NCBI GenBank assembly: GCA_903937385.1
Contig: CAIZZF010000002.1
Location: 1-36,712 of the forward strand
Direction of reading: 5' to 3'
Length of the DNA: 36,712 nt
DNA from: an uncultured Holophagaceae bacterium
Lineage (GTDB): Bacteria; Acidobacteriota; Holophagae; Holophagales; Holophagaceae
Within the stretch, counting starts at the first letter, position 1. Each line of letters opens with the position of its first letter. The position numbers and the translations under genes are program-made. The notes under the pieces are model-generated. The model did not search any database. It was given only the letters and a program-made list of their open reading frames with translations, and was not told the DNA's origin. Shown here piece by piece: positions 16,478 to 25,002 of the stretch.

Positions 16478-18793
16478 ATGGACCACAAGATCGTGGGAAA
16501 AAACACCCAGAGGCTCGATGCCGTCGCCAAGGTCACCGGCCGCGCCATGTACACGGACGACTTCTTTGAGCGGGACATGCTGGTGGGCAAGGTCCTCCGC
16601 AGCCCCCACGCCCACGCTCGGGTCACGCGCATCGATGCCTCCAAGGCCAAGGCCCTGCCCGGTGTGGTGGCGGTCCTGACCCCAGCCGATCTGCCGAAGA
16701 TCAAGTTCGCCACCGCGGGGCACCCCTGGTCCCTGGACCCCGGTCACCGGGACGTCGAGGACCGCCTGATCCTCACCGACAAGGCCCGCTTTGTGGGCGA
16801 CGCCATCGCGGCGGTGGTGGCCGAGGACCTGCTCACGGCGGAGAAGGCCCTGCACCTGATCGAGGTCGAGTACGAGGTGCTGCCCCACGTGCTCACCGCC
16901 GAGGACGCCATGGCGGAGGGCGCCCCGCTTCTGCACGAGAACCGGCCGGGCAATATCGTCAGCTCCTTCGGGGTCCAGTTCGGGGATGTGGAAGCCGAGT
17001 TCCAGAACGCGGACGTCATCTTCGAGGGCGACTACGAGACCAGCATCGTCCAGCACTGCCACATCGAGTCCATGAGCGCCTACGCCTTCGTGGACTCCGA
17101 CGGGCGGGTGGTGGTGAACTCCTCCACCCAGATCCCCCACATCGTCCGGCGCATCGTGGCCCAGGCCCTGGGCCTGTCCTGGGGCCGGGTGAAGGTCATC
17201 AAGCCCTACATCGGCGGCGGCTTCGGCAACAAGCAGGACGTGGTGGTGGAGCCCCTGACGGCCGCCATGAGCCTGGCCGCGGGCGGACGGCCCGTGCGCT
17301 ACTGCATGACCCGCGAGGAGGTCTTCATCGACACCCGCACCCGGCACGGCATGAAGCTTCACCTCAAGACCGCCCTCAGCCGGGAGGGGAAGCTCCAGGG
17401 CATCCACATGCAGGTGTTGAGCAACACCGGGGCCTATGCCTCCCACGGCCACTCCATCGCCATGTCCGCCGGTGGGAAGTTCCGGCCCCTCTATGACTTT
17501 CGGGCCATCAAGTACGAGCCCAAGACGGTCTACACCAACCTGCCCGTGGCGGGCGCCATGCGTGGCTACGGCACGCCCCAGATCTTCTTCGCCCTGGAGA
17601 GCCACCTGGACGACATCGCCCGGAAGCTGGAGATGGACCCCATCGAGCTGCGCCGGAAGAACCTCATCAAGCTGGGCCACCAGGACCCCCTCACCAAGAA
17701 CGTGGTGCGCTCCTTCGGCATCCCCGAGTGCATCGCAAAGGGGAAAGAGCTCATCCACTGGGAAGAGAAGAAGAAGGTGCACCAGGGCCAGACCGGTCAC
17801 CTGCGTCGGGGCCTGGGCATGGCCTGCTTCGCCTACGCCTCGGGCACCCACCCCGTGGCCCTGGAGCTGGCGGGCGCCCGCATCGTCATGAACCAGGACG
17901 GCTCCGTCACGCTGCAGGTGGGCGCCACGGAGATCGGCCAGGGCAGCGACACGGTCTTCGCCCAGATCACCGCGGAGACCCTGGGACTGCCCGTGGACAT
18001 GGTTCACGTGGTCACCACCCAGGACACGGACATCACGCCCTTCGACTCCGGCGCCTACGCCTCTCGGCAGACCTTCGTCACGGGCATCGCCGTGCGCAAG
18101 GCCGCCCTGGAGGTCCGGGCGAAGGTGCTCGAGGTGGCCGCCCGCCGCACGGGTCTGGCCCCCGCCGAGATGGACATCCGGGACCGGATGATCGTCGAGA
18201 CCAGCCTGGGCCGCACCGTCTGCAGCCTGGGAGACGTGGCCATGGACTCCTTCTACGACCGGCTCCTCGCTGCCCCCATCACCAGCGACACCTCGGCCAA
18301 CGTGCGCATCAACGCCATGTCCTACGGGGCCACCTTCGTGGAAGTGGAGGTGGACATCCAGACGGGCCGGGTGGAGGTCACAGAGCTCTGGAACATCCAC
18401 GACTCGGGCACCATCATCAACCCCAAGCTGGCTGAGGGCCAGGTCCACGGCGGCGTCAGCATGTCCCTGGGGGCCGCGCTGCTGGAGCAGATGCTCTTCG
18501 ATTCCGTCACCGGCAAGCCCCTGAACCCCAACCTGCTCGACTACAAGCTGCCCACGGTCCTGGACACCCCCAAGATCAACGCGGCCTTCGTGGAGACCTT
18601 CGACGCGGCCGGCACCTTCGGCTCCAAGTCCCTGGGTGAGTGTCCGACCATCTCCCCGGCCCCGGCGGTGCGCAACGCCGTCATGGACGCCACCGGCGTG
18701 GCCTTCCACAAGATCCCCCTCTACCCGCAGGTGGTGTTCGAGAAGTTCCGCGAAGCCGGACTCCTGGCCGAAAGGAGCGTGCAGCATGTTTGA
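16478..18793 (+). CDS. xdhA: Xanthine dehydrogenase, molybdenum-binding subunit
   Basis: This 771-residue large subunit of a three-subunit xanthine dehydrogenase is close in plan to E. coli XdhA (about 752 aa). It shows RLDAVAKVTGRAMYTDD at the N-terminus, GGGFGNKQD (rather than GGGFGGK), AMRGYGTPQ, EIGQGSDTVFAQ contacting the cofactor, and catalytic glutamate E721 in KSLGECP. It hydroxylates xanthine or hypoxanthine at the Mo site with water-derived oxygen. The order Mo, FAD, FeS is that of E. coli xdhABC, and the gene overlaps the FAD-subunit gene by 8 bases. The AT-rich island upstream suggests its own promoter. Confidence 0.92.
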   Translation: MDHKIVGKNTQRLDAVAKVTGRAMYTDDFFERDMLVGKVLRSPHAHARVTRIDASKAKALPGVVAVLTPADLPKIKFATAGHPWSLDPGHRDVEDRLILTDKARFVGDAIAAVVAEDLLTAEKALHLIEVEYEVLPHVLTAEDAMAEGAPLLHENRPGNIVSSFGVQFGDVEAEFQNADVIFEGDYETSIVQHCHIESMSAYAFVDSDGRVVVNSSTQIPHIVRRIVAQALGLSWGRVKVIKPYIGGGFGNKQDVVVEPLTAAMSLAAGGRPVRYCMTREEVFIDTRTRHGMKLHLKTALSREGKLQGIHMQVLSNTGAYASHGHSIAMSAGGKFRPLYDFRAIKYEPKTVYTNLPVAGAMRGYGTPQIFFALESHLDDIARKLEMDPIELRRKNLIKLGHQDPLTKNVVRSFGIPECIAKGKELIHWEEKKKVHQGQTGHLRRGLGMACFAYASGTHPVALELAGARIVMNQDGSVTLQVGATEIGQGSDTVFAQITAETLGLPVDMVHVVTTQDTDITPFDSGAYASRQTFVTGIAVRKAALEVRAKVLEVAARRTGLAPAEMDIRDRMIVETSLGRTVCSLGDVAMDSFYDRLLAAPITSDTSANVRINAMSYGATFVEVEVDIQTGRVEVTELWNIHDSGTIINPKLAEGQVHGGVSMSLGAALLEQMLFDSVTGKPLNPNLLDYKLPTVLDTPKINAAFVETFDAAGTFGSKSLGECPTISPAPAVRNAVMDATGVAFHKIPLYPQVVFEKFREAGLLAERSVQHV

Positions 18794-19667
18794 CATCTGC
18801 GAACTCTGCGAACCCGAGACCCTCGCTGAGGCCAAGGCGATCTACGCGGCCAACCCCGAGCTGAAGGTCATCGCCGGCGGCACGGACGTGCTCATCCGGA
18901 TGCAGCACGGAAGTCTGGCCGGCGCCGGCCTGCTCAGCCTGCGGAACATCCCGCACCTGGACGAGATTGAGATGCTGGCGGACGGCACGATCTCCGTCGG
19001 CGCCATGGCGCCCTTCACTCGGATCTTCGAGCACGAGCTCATCCGCAAGCACGTGCCGGTGCTGGGTGAGGCCTCGGTGTCCATGGGCGGCCCCCAGGTG
19101 CGCAACATCGCCACCATCGGCGGCAACCTCTGCAACGGCGCCGTGTCCGCGGACAGCGCCTCGACCCTGTTCGCCCTGGATGCGCTGCTGAAGCTGGAGA
19201 CCGCCGAGGGTGAGCGCATCATCCCCATGCGCGACTTCTACGCAGGACCCGGCAAGGTGAACCTGCTGCCGGGCGAGCTCCTGGTCGCCATCCTCATCCC
19301 CCGCGAGGGCTACGAGGGCATGGGCGGCCACTACATCAAGTTCGCCCCCCGGAAGGCCATGGACATCGCCACCCTGGGGGTCGCGGCGGTGTGCAAGATC
19401 CGGGAGAACCGCTTCGTGGAGCTGCGCATCGGCCTGGGCGTGGCCGCGCCGGTGCCCGTCCGCTGCTTCGAGGCCGAGGACTACGCCAAGGGCCGGGAGG
19501 TGACCTGGGAATGCGTCCAGGAGATCGCCCGGCTGGCCCTGAAGCCTGCCAAGGCCCGCTCCTCCTGGCGCGCCTCCAAGGACTACCGGGAACACCTGAT
19601 CGAAGTGCTGACCCAGCGCGCGGTGGCTGAAGCCGTGAAGCGGGGAGGAGGTTGCTGTGCTGACTAA
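18786..19667 (+). CDS. xdhB: Xanthine dehydrogenase, FAD-binding subunit
   Basis: This 293-residue medium subunit belongs to the CO dehydrogenase/XDH flavoprotein family: AGGTDV at 30-35 and ATIGGNLCNGAVSADSA near 113-129 bind FAD, and the C-terminal CODH-flavin domain follows (IGLGVAAPVPVRC). It passes electrons from the FeS clusters to NAD+ or another acceptor. The length equals that of E. coli XdhB. The frame is open upstream, but ATG 18786 has AAAGGAG at 18770-18776 and overlaps the xdhA stop. It overlaps the FeS-subunit gene by 11 bases. Confidence 0.92.
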   Translation: MFDICELCEPETLAEAKAIYAANPELKVIAGGTDVLIRMQHGSLAGAGLLSLRNIPHLDEIEMLADGTISVGAMAPFTRIFEHELIRKHVPVLGEASVSMGGPQVRNIATIGGNLCNGAVSADSASTLFALDALLKLETAEGERIIPMRDFYAGPGKVNLLPGELLVAILIPREGYEGMGGHYIKFAPRKAMDIATLGVAAVCKIRENRFVELRIGLGVAAPVPVRCFEAEDYAKGREVTWECVQEIARLALKPAKARSSWRASKDYREHLIEVLTQRAVAEAVKRGGGCCAD

Positions 19668-20178
19668 GAACGCCGCAGGCGTGAAGGCAAGGAAGCGGCT
19701 CTGCATGACCGTGAACGGTCGGGCCGTGGAGATCGAGATCGACATCCGTGAGTCCCTCCTAGACGTGCTGCGGGACCGCCTGCAGTTCACTGGCGTGAAG
19801 CAGGGCTGCTCCGTGGGCGAGTGTGGGGCCTGTACGGTGCTTCTCGACGGCACCCCCGTGAACTCCTGCATCTACCTGGCGACCTGGGCCCACGGGAAGG
19901 CGGTCGTCACCATCGAGGGCCTCGCCCAGGACGGGAAGCTCACGCCGGTGCAGGAAGCCTTCGTGGACGAGGGCGCCATCCAGTGCGGGTTCTGCACCCC
20001 CGGCGTGGTGCTCTCCACCACCGCCATGGTGGACAGCGGAAAGTGCTTCACCCATGACGAAGTGCGCCGGGAGCTCTCCGGCCACCTCTGCCGCTGCACC
20101 GGCTACCAGAAGATCGTGGACGCCGCCGAACGGGCGCTGCGCGAGGCCGATATCGCCGCCGACGAGCACCCGGTTTAA
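19657..20178 (+). CDS. Xanthine dehydrogenase, [2Fe-2S] subunit
   Basis: This 173-residue small subunit carries two [2Fe-2S] clusters: C51, C56, C59 and C71 for the plant-ferredoxin-type cluster and C110, C113, C145 and C147 for the helical cluster (QCGFCTPG, CRCTGY). It conducts electrons from the Mo site to FAD. It is the counterpart of E. coli XdhC (FeS subunit), with an N-terminal extension of some 14 residues if the GTG at 19657 is used. That GTG follows a strong GGGGAGGAGG, so the start is well supported. The gene ends 24 bp before the next Mo-subunit gene, so the two hydroxylases may be co-transcribed. Confidence 0.9.
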   Translation: MLTKNAAGVKARKRLCMTVNGRAVEIEIDIRESLLDVLRDRLQFTGVKQGCSVGECGACTVLLDGTPVNSCIYLATWAHGKAVVTIEGLAQDGKLTPVQEAFVDEGAIQCGFCTPGVVLSTTAMVDSGKCFTHDEVRRELSGHLCRCTGYQKIVDAAERALREADIAADEHPV

Positions 20179-20202
20179 CGAATCACCCCGCTAGGAGTCC
20201 CC

Positions 20203-22443
20203 GTGATCGGCGCTTCTTCCATCCGGAAGGAAGGCCGTGCCAAAGTCCTCGGCACCGCCATCTACACTGACGACAAGTTCATGCCCGGCGCTCTCCACGG
20301 GCTCACGGTGCGCTCGGAGGTGCCCCGCGGCATCCTGCGGGCGATCCACTTCGGCGAGGGCATCCCCTGGGAGGAGTTCACGTGCGTGACGGCCGAGGAC
20401 ATCCCCGGCACGAACCTCGTGGCCTCCGTGGTCGATGACCAGCCCTTCCTCATCGGGATCGGCGAGGAGATCACCCACTCCCAGCAGGCGGTGCTCCTGC
20501 TGGCCCACCCAGACAAGTTCCTCGTCGAGAAGGCCCGCCGTGCGGTGCGCCTGGAGATCGAAGAGTTGCCCGCAGTCCTGGATATCCAGAGCTCCCTCGA
20601 CCTGCAGCCGCTGATCTACGGCACGAACAACCTGCTGAAGGAGATCCGGATCGCCAAGGGCGACCCCGACCCCATCTGGGCCCAGGCGGCCCACGTGATC
20701 GAGGGCGAATACCGCACCGGCGCCCAGGAGCAGATGTATATCGAGCCCAACGCCATGCTGTCCGTGGTGGAGCCCAGGGACGGGCTCCTGCAGGTGACGG
20801 TCTGGGGCTCCCTGCAGTGTCCCTACTACGTGCACGGCGCCCTCCGGCAGCTCTTCGGCCTGCCCGAGAAGCAGGTGCGGGTGGTGGCCATGGAGATGGG
20901 CGGAGCCTTCGGCGGCAAGGAGGACTACCCCTCCGTGAACGGCGGCCACGCGGCGCTGCTGGCCTGGAAGAGCGGCAAGCCCGTGAGGCTGATCTATGAC
21001 CGCGAGGAGGACCTGGCCTGCACCACCAAGCGGCACCCCTCCCGCACGCGGCTCCGCACGGCCTTCGATGCAGAAGGGAACCTGCTGGCCCTGGAGGCGG
21101 ACTTCATCCTCGACGGCGGCGCCTACGCCACGCTCTCACCGGTGGTGCTCAGCCGCGGCGCGGTGCATGCGGCCAGCGTCTACCGCTGCCCCCACGTGCG
21201 GATCCATGCCCGGGCCGTGGCCACCAACACGCCGCCCCCGGGGGCTTTCCGCGGCTTCGGCGCGCCCCAGAGCCTCTTCGCCATGGAGCGCCACATGGAC
21301 GTCTGCGCCCGGAAGCTGGGCCTGGACGCCGTGGAGCTGCGACGGAAGAACTTCCTCCACATGGGCGACACCATGGCCACGGGCCAGGTGATCCGCGAGG
21401 ACCTGGACCTGGCCGGCCTCATGGACCAGGCCCTGGCCGCCATCGGCTACCGCGACAAGCGCGCGGCCTTCGCCCTCACCAATCCCGGGGACGGTCCCAT
21501 CAAGCGGGGCGTGGGCTTCTCAGTCTTCATGCACGGCTGTGGCTTTACCGGCAACGGCGAGTCCCACGTGGCCTCCGTGGCCGGGGTCGAGGGCCTGGCG
21601 GATGGCACCGTGGCCGTGCTGGCCGCCTCCACCGAGATGGGCCAGGGCAAGAACACGGTCTTCGCCCAGATCGTGGCCGAGGCCCTGCAGCTGCCTGTGG
21701 AGCTGGTGGACACCGCCCCGGTGGACACGGACCACGTGCCCAACAGCGGCCCCACCGTGGCCTCCCGCAGCACCATGATGGTGGGCCGGATTCTCGAGGA
21801 CGCCGCCATCGGCTTCAAGCTGGCCTTGGTCCAGCAAGGCTTCCTGGTGGAGCCCTACACCCCCGAGTCCTTCCAGGCTGCCGTGGTCAAGGCTGTGGCG
21901 ACGCTGGGCACCCTGCGGTGCTACGGGCAGTATCACCGTCCGCCCAACATCCAGTGGGACGATGTCACCTACCAGGGCGACGCCTACCCCACCTACTCCT
22001 GGGCCTGCTATGCCGCCGAGGTGGCCGTGGACCTGGACACGTTTGAAGTGAAGGTCGCCGACTTCGTCGCCGTTCAGGAGGTGGGCAGGGTGGTCAATCC
22101 GACCCTGGCAGCGGGCCAGATCGAGGGCGGTGTGGCCCAGGGCATCGGCTGGGGCCTCTGGGAAGAGGTCACCATGCAGCGCGGCCGCATGATCAACAAC
22201 CAGATGACCAACTACATCATCCCCACCAGCGTGGACCTGCCGCGCATCCAGGTGGTCTTCCTGGAGAACGCCCACGCGGGCGGCCCCGGCGGGGCCAAGG
22301 GCATCGGCGAGCTGCCCATGGACGGGCCCGCGCCCGCGGTGGTGAACGCCCTGGAGAACGCTCTCGGCGCCCTGCGCCTGGACGAGGTGCCCATGACTCC
22401 GGATCGGCTGCTGGAGCGCTGCGAGGAGGTGTCCCATGGCTGA
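20203..22443 (+). CDS. Second three-subunit molybdenum hydroxylase, Mo-binding subunit
   Basis: This 746-residue xanthine dehydrogenase-family large subunit begins with GTG 20203, with AGGAG at 20193-20197. It has GGAFGGKED and AFRGFGAPQS as Mo-cofactor loops, EMGQGKNTVFAQ, and catalytic glutamate E703 in AKGIGELP. It is clearly a different lineage from XdhA at 16478 (GGAFGGK instead of GGGFGNK), so it probably has another substrate, for example a different purine or purine breakdown product. It is followed by its own FeS and FAD subunits in the order Mo, FeS, FAD. The specific substrate cannot be assigned from sequence. Confidence 0.9.
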   Translation: MIGASSIRKEGRAKVLGTAIYTDDKFMPGALHGLTVRSEVPRGILRAIHFGEGIPWEEFTCVTAEDIPGTNLVASVVDDQPFLIGIGEEITHSQQAVLLLAHPDKFLVEKARRAVRLEIEELPAVLDIQSSLDLQPLIYGTNNLLKEIRIAKGDPDPIWAQAAHVIEGEYRTGAQEQMYIEPNAMLSVVEPRDGLLQVTVWGSLQCPYYVHGALRQLFGLPEKQVRVVAMEMGGAFGGKEDYPSVNGGHAALLAWKSGKPVRLIYDREEDLACTTKRHPSRTRLRTAFDAEGNLLALEADFILDGGAYATLSPVVLSRGAVHAASVYRCPHVRIHARAVATNTPPPGAFRGFGAPQSLFAMERHMDVCARKLGLDAVELRRKNFLHMGDTMATGQVIREDLDLAGLMDQALAAIGYRDKRAAFALTNPGDGPIKRGVGFSVFMHGCGFTGNGESHVASVAGVEGLADGTVAVLAASTEMGQGKNTVFAQIVAEALQLPVELVDTAPVDTDHVPNSGPTVASRSTMMVGRILEDAAIGFKLALVQQGFLVEPYTPESFQAAVVKAVATLGTLRCYGQYHRPPNIQWDDVTYQGDAYPTYSWACYAAEVAVDLDTFEVKVADFVAVQEVGRVVNPTLAAGQIEGGVAQGIGWGLWEEVTMQRGRMINNQMTNYIIPTSVDLPRIQVVFLENAHAGGPGGAKGIGELPMDGPAPAVVNALENALGALRLDEVPMTPDRLLERCEEVSHG

Positions 22444-22915
22444 GTGCATCGACCTGAACCTGAAGGTCAACGGCACGGAGTATCGCGCCAGCGTGCATCC
22501 CTTCGCCCGGCTCCTGGACGTGCTGCGGGAGGACCTGCGCCTCACGGGCACCAAGGAGGGCTGCGGCGAGGGCGAGTGCGGCGCCTGCACGGTGCTGCTC
22601 AATGGCCGGGTGGTGAACAGCTGCCTGGTGCCCGCGGTGCAGGCCCAGGGGGCCGAGGTGGTCACCGTGGAAGGCCTGGCCGAGGGCGAGAACCTGTCCA
22701 GCCTCCAGGCCGCCTTCCTCACCCACAACGGCGCCCAGTGCGGCTTCTGCACGCCGGGCATGCTGCTCTCGGCCACGGACCTGATCAACCGCTGCCCCAA
22801 CCCCAGCGATGACGAGATCCGCGACGGCCTCGCCGGAAACCTCTGCCGGTGCACCGGCTACGCCAAGATCCTGGATGCGGTCCACTCGGCCGCCGAGCGG
22901 GAGGCTGCCCGATGA
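22436..22915 (+). CDS. Second molybdenum hydroxylase, [2Fe-2S] subunit
   Basis: This 159-residue small subunit has cluster-one ligands C43, C48, C51 and C63 (CGEGECGAC) and cluster-two ligands C102, C105, C137 and C139 (QCGFCTPG, CRCTGY). It starts with an ATG that overlaps the end of the large-subunit gene by 8 bases, and its TGA overlaps the following ATG. It relays electrons from the Mo centre to the FAD subunit. The length is standard for the family. Confidence 0.92.
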   Translation: MAECIDLNLKVNGTEYRASVHPFARLLDVLREDLRLTGTKEGCGEGECGACTVLLNGRVVNSCLVPAVQAQGAEVVTVEGLAEGENLSSLQAAFLTHNGAQCGFCTPGMLLSATDLINRCPNPSDDEIRDGLAGNLCRCTGYAKILDAVHSAAEREAAR

Positions 22916-23778
22916 GAGGCTACCTGCCCGACTTCGATGTCCGCGTGCCCGCCAGCCTGGGCGAGGCCCTCGAGCTCATGGCCCAGGCGCCCGGAAGCTA
23001 TACGCCCCTGGCCGGCGGCACGGACCTGATGGTGGTCTACAACGCGGGCCGCCTGAAGCCCACGCACTTCCTGGACCTCTCCCGCCTGGCGGAGCTGCGC
23101 GGTACCGAGGAGGATGCCACCAGCCTGCGCTTCGGCGCCCTGACGACCTTCACGGAGCTGCGCGAGTGCCGCGCGGTCCACCAGCACTTCCCCAACCTGG
23201 TGAAGAGCGCCCGGGCCACGGGGGCCCTGGCTATCCAGAACCGCGGCACCCTGGCGGGCAACATCGCCAACGCCAGTCCCGCGGCGGACACCCCGCCCAG
23301 CCTGCTGGCCTACGGTGCCGAGCTGGCGCTGGTCTCGCCTCGGGGGCTCCGGCGTGTGGCCTACGACCAGTTCCACCAGGGCTACAAGCGCCTGGACATG
23401 GCTGCGGACGAGCTGCTCGCGCGGATCATCGTTCCCAAGCCTTTGGGCCGGGGCTTCCACTACTTCCGCAAGGTGGGCACCCGGCAGGCCCAGGCCATCT
23501 CCAAGACCTGCCTGGCCGCCTACGCCCGGATCGAGGATGGCTGCGTGGCGGAGCTGCGCATCGGCCTCGGGTCCGTGGCTCCGGCACCCGTGCGAGCCCG
23601 GAACGCTGAAGCCGCGCTGCTGGGAAAGCCCCTGGCCAGTCTGCCTGTGGCGGCCGCGCGGGAGGCCCTGCTGGCCGACATGAGCCCCATCGACGACATC
23701 CGCGCCACCGCCCACTACCGCAGCGTCGTCACCCGGAACCTGCTGGGCCAGATGCTCAGGGAACTGGCGAACGCATGA
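22912..23778 (+). CDS. Second molybdenum hydroxylase, FAD-binding subunit
   Basis: This 288-residue flavoprotein has LAGGTDL at 33-39 and NRGTLAGNIANASPAAD at 110-126, the two FAD-pyrophosphate motifs of XDH-type medium subunits, and a C-terminal CODH-flavin domain (RIGLGSVAPAPVRA). An upstream in-frame ATG exists, but the ATG at 22912 overlaps the FeS-subunit stop as ATGA and gives the standard N-terminus. It completes a Mo-FeS-FAD trio and is coupled to the carbamate kinase gene by another ATGA overlap. Confidence 0.92.
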   Translation: MRGYLPDFDVRVPASLGEALELMAQAPGSYTPLAGGTDLMVVYNAGRLKPTHFLDLSRLAELRGTEEDATSLRFGALTTFTELRECRAVHQHFPNLVKSARATGALAIQNRGTLAGNIANASPAADTPPSLLAYGAELALVSPRGLRRVAYDQFHQGYKRLDMAADELLARIIVPKPLGRGFHYFRKVGTRQAQAISKTCLAAYARIEDGCVAELRIGLGSVAPAPVRARNAEAALLGKPLASLPVAAAREALLADMSPIDDIRATAHYRSVVTRNLLGQMLRELANA

Positions 23779-24722
23779 ACGGGAAAATCGCACTGCTGGC
23801 GGTGGGTGGCAATGCCCTGCTCCGGGAAGGGGAGTGGGGTCAACAGGAGGACCAGCTCGCCAACGCCCGGGAGACGGCGGAGATGCTGGCCCGGGTGGTA
23901 GCCGAAGGCTATGCCCTCTGCGTGGTTCACGGCAACGGCCCCCAGGTGGGGAACCTGCTGATCCAGCAGGAGTCCGCCTTTGATCAGATCCCGTCCTACA
24001 CCCTGGACATCTGCGGGGCCATGACCCAGGGCTCCATGGGCTACATGCTGGAGCGCATGCTCATCAACCGCCTGCGCTTCATGGGTCTGGCGGCGCCCGT
24101 CACCTCGGTGCTGACCGAGGTGGTGGTGGACAAGGAGGACCCGGGCTTCCAGGCCCCCGCCAAGCCCGTGGGGCCCTTCTACGAGCAGGCCCGGGCCAAG
24201 GAGCTGATGCGGACCAAGAAGTGGAAGATGAAGGAGGACGCCGGGCGCGGCTGGCGGAAGGTCGTTCCTTCGCCCCGCCCCCTGGAGATCGTCCAGCTGG
24301 AGGCCATCAAGCTGCTGCTCCAGGCCGGGCATTCCGTCATCGCCGGGGGCGGCGGGGGCATTCCGGTGATCCGGGACTCCAGTGGCTTCCTGGTGGGCGT
24401 CGAAGCCGTGATCGACAAGGACCGGCTCAGCGCCCTGCTGGCAGCTGAGCTGGGCGCGGACCTGTTCATCATCCTCACCGGCGTCGCCAAGGTGGCCCTG
24501 GACTTCGGCAAGCCCACCCAGCGCTGGGTGGACCGCCTCACGGCCGCCGAGGCCCGGCAGCACCTGGCCGAGGGCCAGTTTCCGGCAGGCAGCATGGGTC
24601 CCAAGATCGAGAGCGCCCTGGCCTACCTCTCCGCGGGCGGCCAGGAGGTGCTCATCACCACCGCCGAGGCGCTGGCCACCGAGGACCCGGCCACGGTCGG
24701 CACCCGCATCGTGGCCGTCTGA
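23775..24722 (+). CDS. Carbamate kinase (second copy)
   Basis: This 315-residue amino acid kinase-family protein has LLAVGGNALLREGE, VVHGNGPQVGNLL, GRGWRKVVPSP, GGGGGIPVIRD, EAVIDKDRLSALLA and DFGKPTQRW, all carbamate kinase hallmarks. It converts carbamoyl phosphate and ADP to ATP, CO2 and ammonia. It is the last gene of the second molybdenum hydroxylase unit, joined by a 4-base overlap, which ties ATP recovery to that hydroxylase. It differs throughout from the kinase at 272, so this is an old duplication or separate acquisition and not a recent copy. Confidence 0.93.
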   Translation: MNGKIALLAVGGNALLREGEWGQQEDQLANARETAEMLARVVAEGYALCVVHGNGPQVGNLLIQQESAFDQIPSYTLDICGAMTQGSMGYMLERMLINRLRFMGLAAPVTSVLTEVVVDKEDPGFQAPAKPVGPFYEQARAKELMRTKKWKMKEDAGRGWRKVVPSPRPLEIVQLEAIKLLLQAGHSVIAGGGGGIPVIRDSSGFLVGVEAVIDKDRLSALLAAELGADLFIILTGVAKVALDFGKPTQRWVDRLTAAEARQHLAEGQFPAGSMGPKIESALAYLSAGGQEVLITTAEALATEDPATVGTRIVAV

Positions 24723-24839
24723 ACGGAACCGTCCGCCCAGGCATCCCATCCCAGAGGGGAAACCACCCCCCAATGGGCCTTGTCTTTAATTTTTATGCAG
24801 TTGGCTTCATGTGATGAGTAGGGGTTTTGAGGGATAGAT

Positions 24840-24897
24840 AAAAAAATTTTTTTCGAATGAAAAAAATTATTGACCTAGCTGTCGAGATTCCTAAACT
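24840..24897 (+). promoter_or_regulatory. AT-rich promoter for the fused hydroxylase 2 operon
   Basis: An A7T7 block (24840-24853) is followed by an A7 tract and TTGACC (24870-24875), a 16-base spacer and TAAACT (24892-24897). Transcription would start near 24904. It lies in a 280-bp gap after the carbamate kinase gene; no convincing terminator was seen in the first part of that gap, only a T-rich stretch near 24784-24795. Confidence 0.6.
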
Positions 24898-24920
24898 TGA
24901 ACTGCAACCTGACGCACAAC

Positions 24921-24960
24921 TCCCCAGAGCCTGCTGCGCAGAAATGGCGATCCCTGGGGA
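24921..24960 (+). other. Leader hairpin before fused hydroxylase 2
   Basis: TCCCCAG (24921-24927) pairs perfectly with CTGGGGA (24954-24960), and GCC (24929-24931) can pair with GGC (24946-24948). The stem sits in the predicted leader, 42 bases before the ATG. It matches no riboswitch class that I recognise; it may be a regulatory or stabilising leader element. Confidence 0.35.
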
Positions 24961-25002
24961 ACCGAAGCGAACACCCAACAGGTCAAGAGAGGGGAGGGAG
25001 CC

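Noticed and set aside
16412-18835. A long minus-strand open frame opposite xdhA
   Set aside because: Same reason: the plus strand encodes an unmistakable XdhA, and the antisense protein is rich in GVH/DL repeats with no domain.
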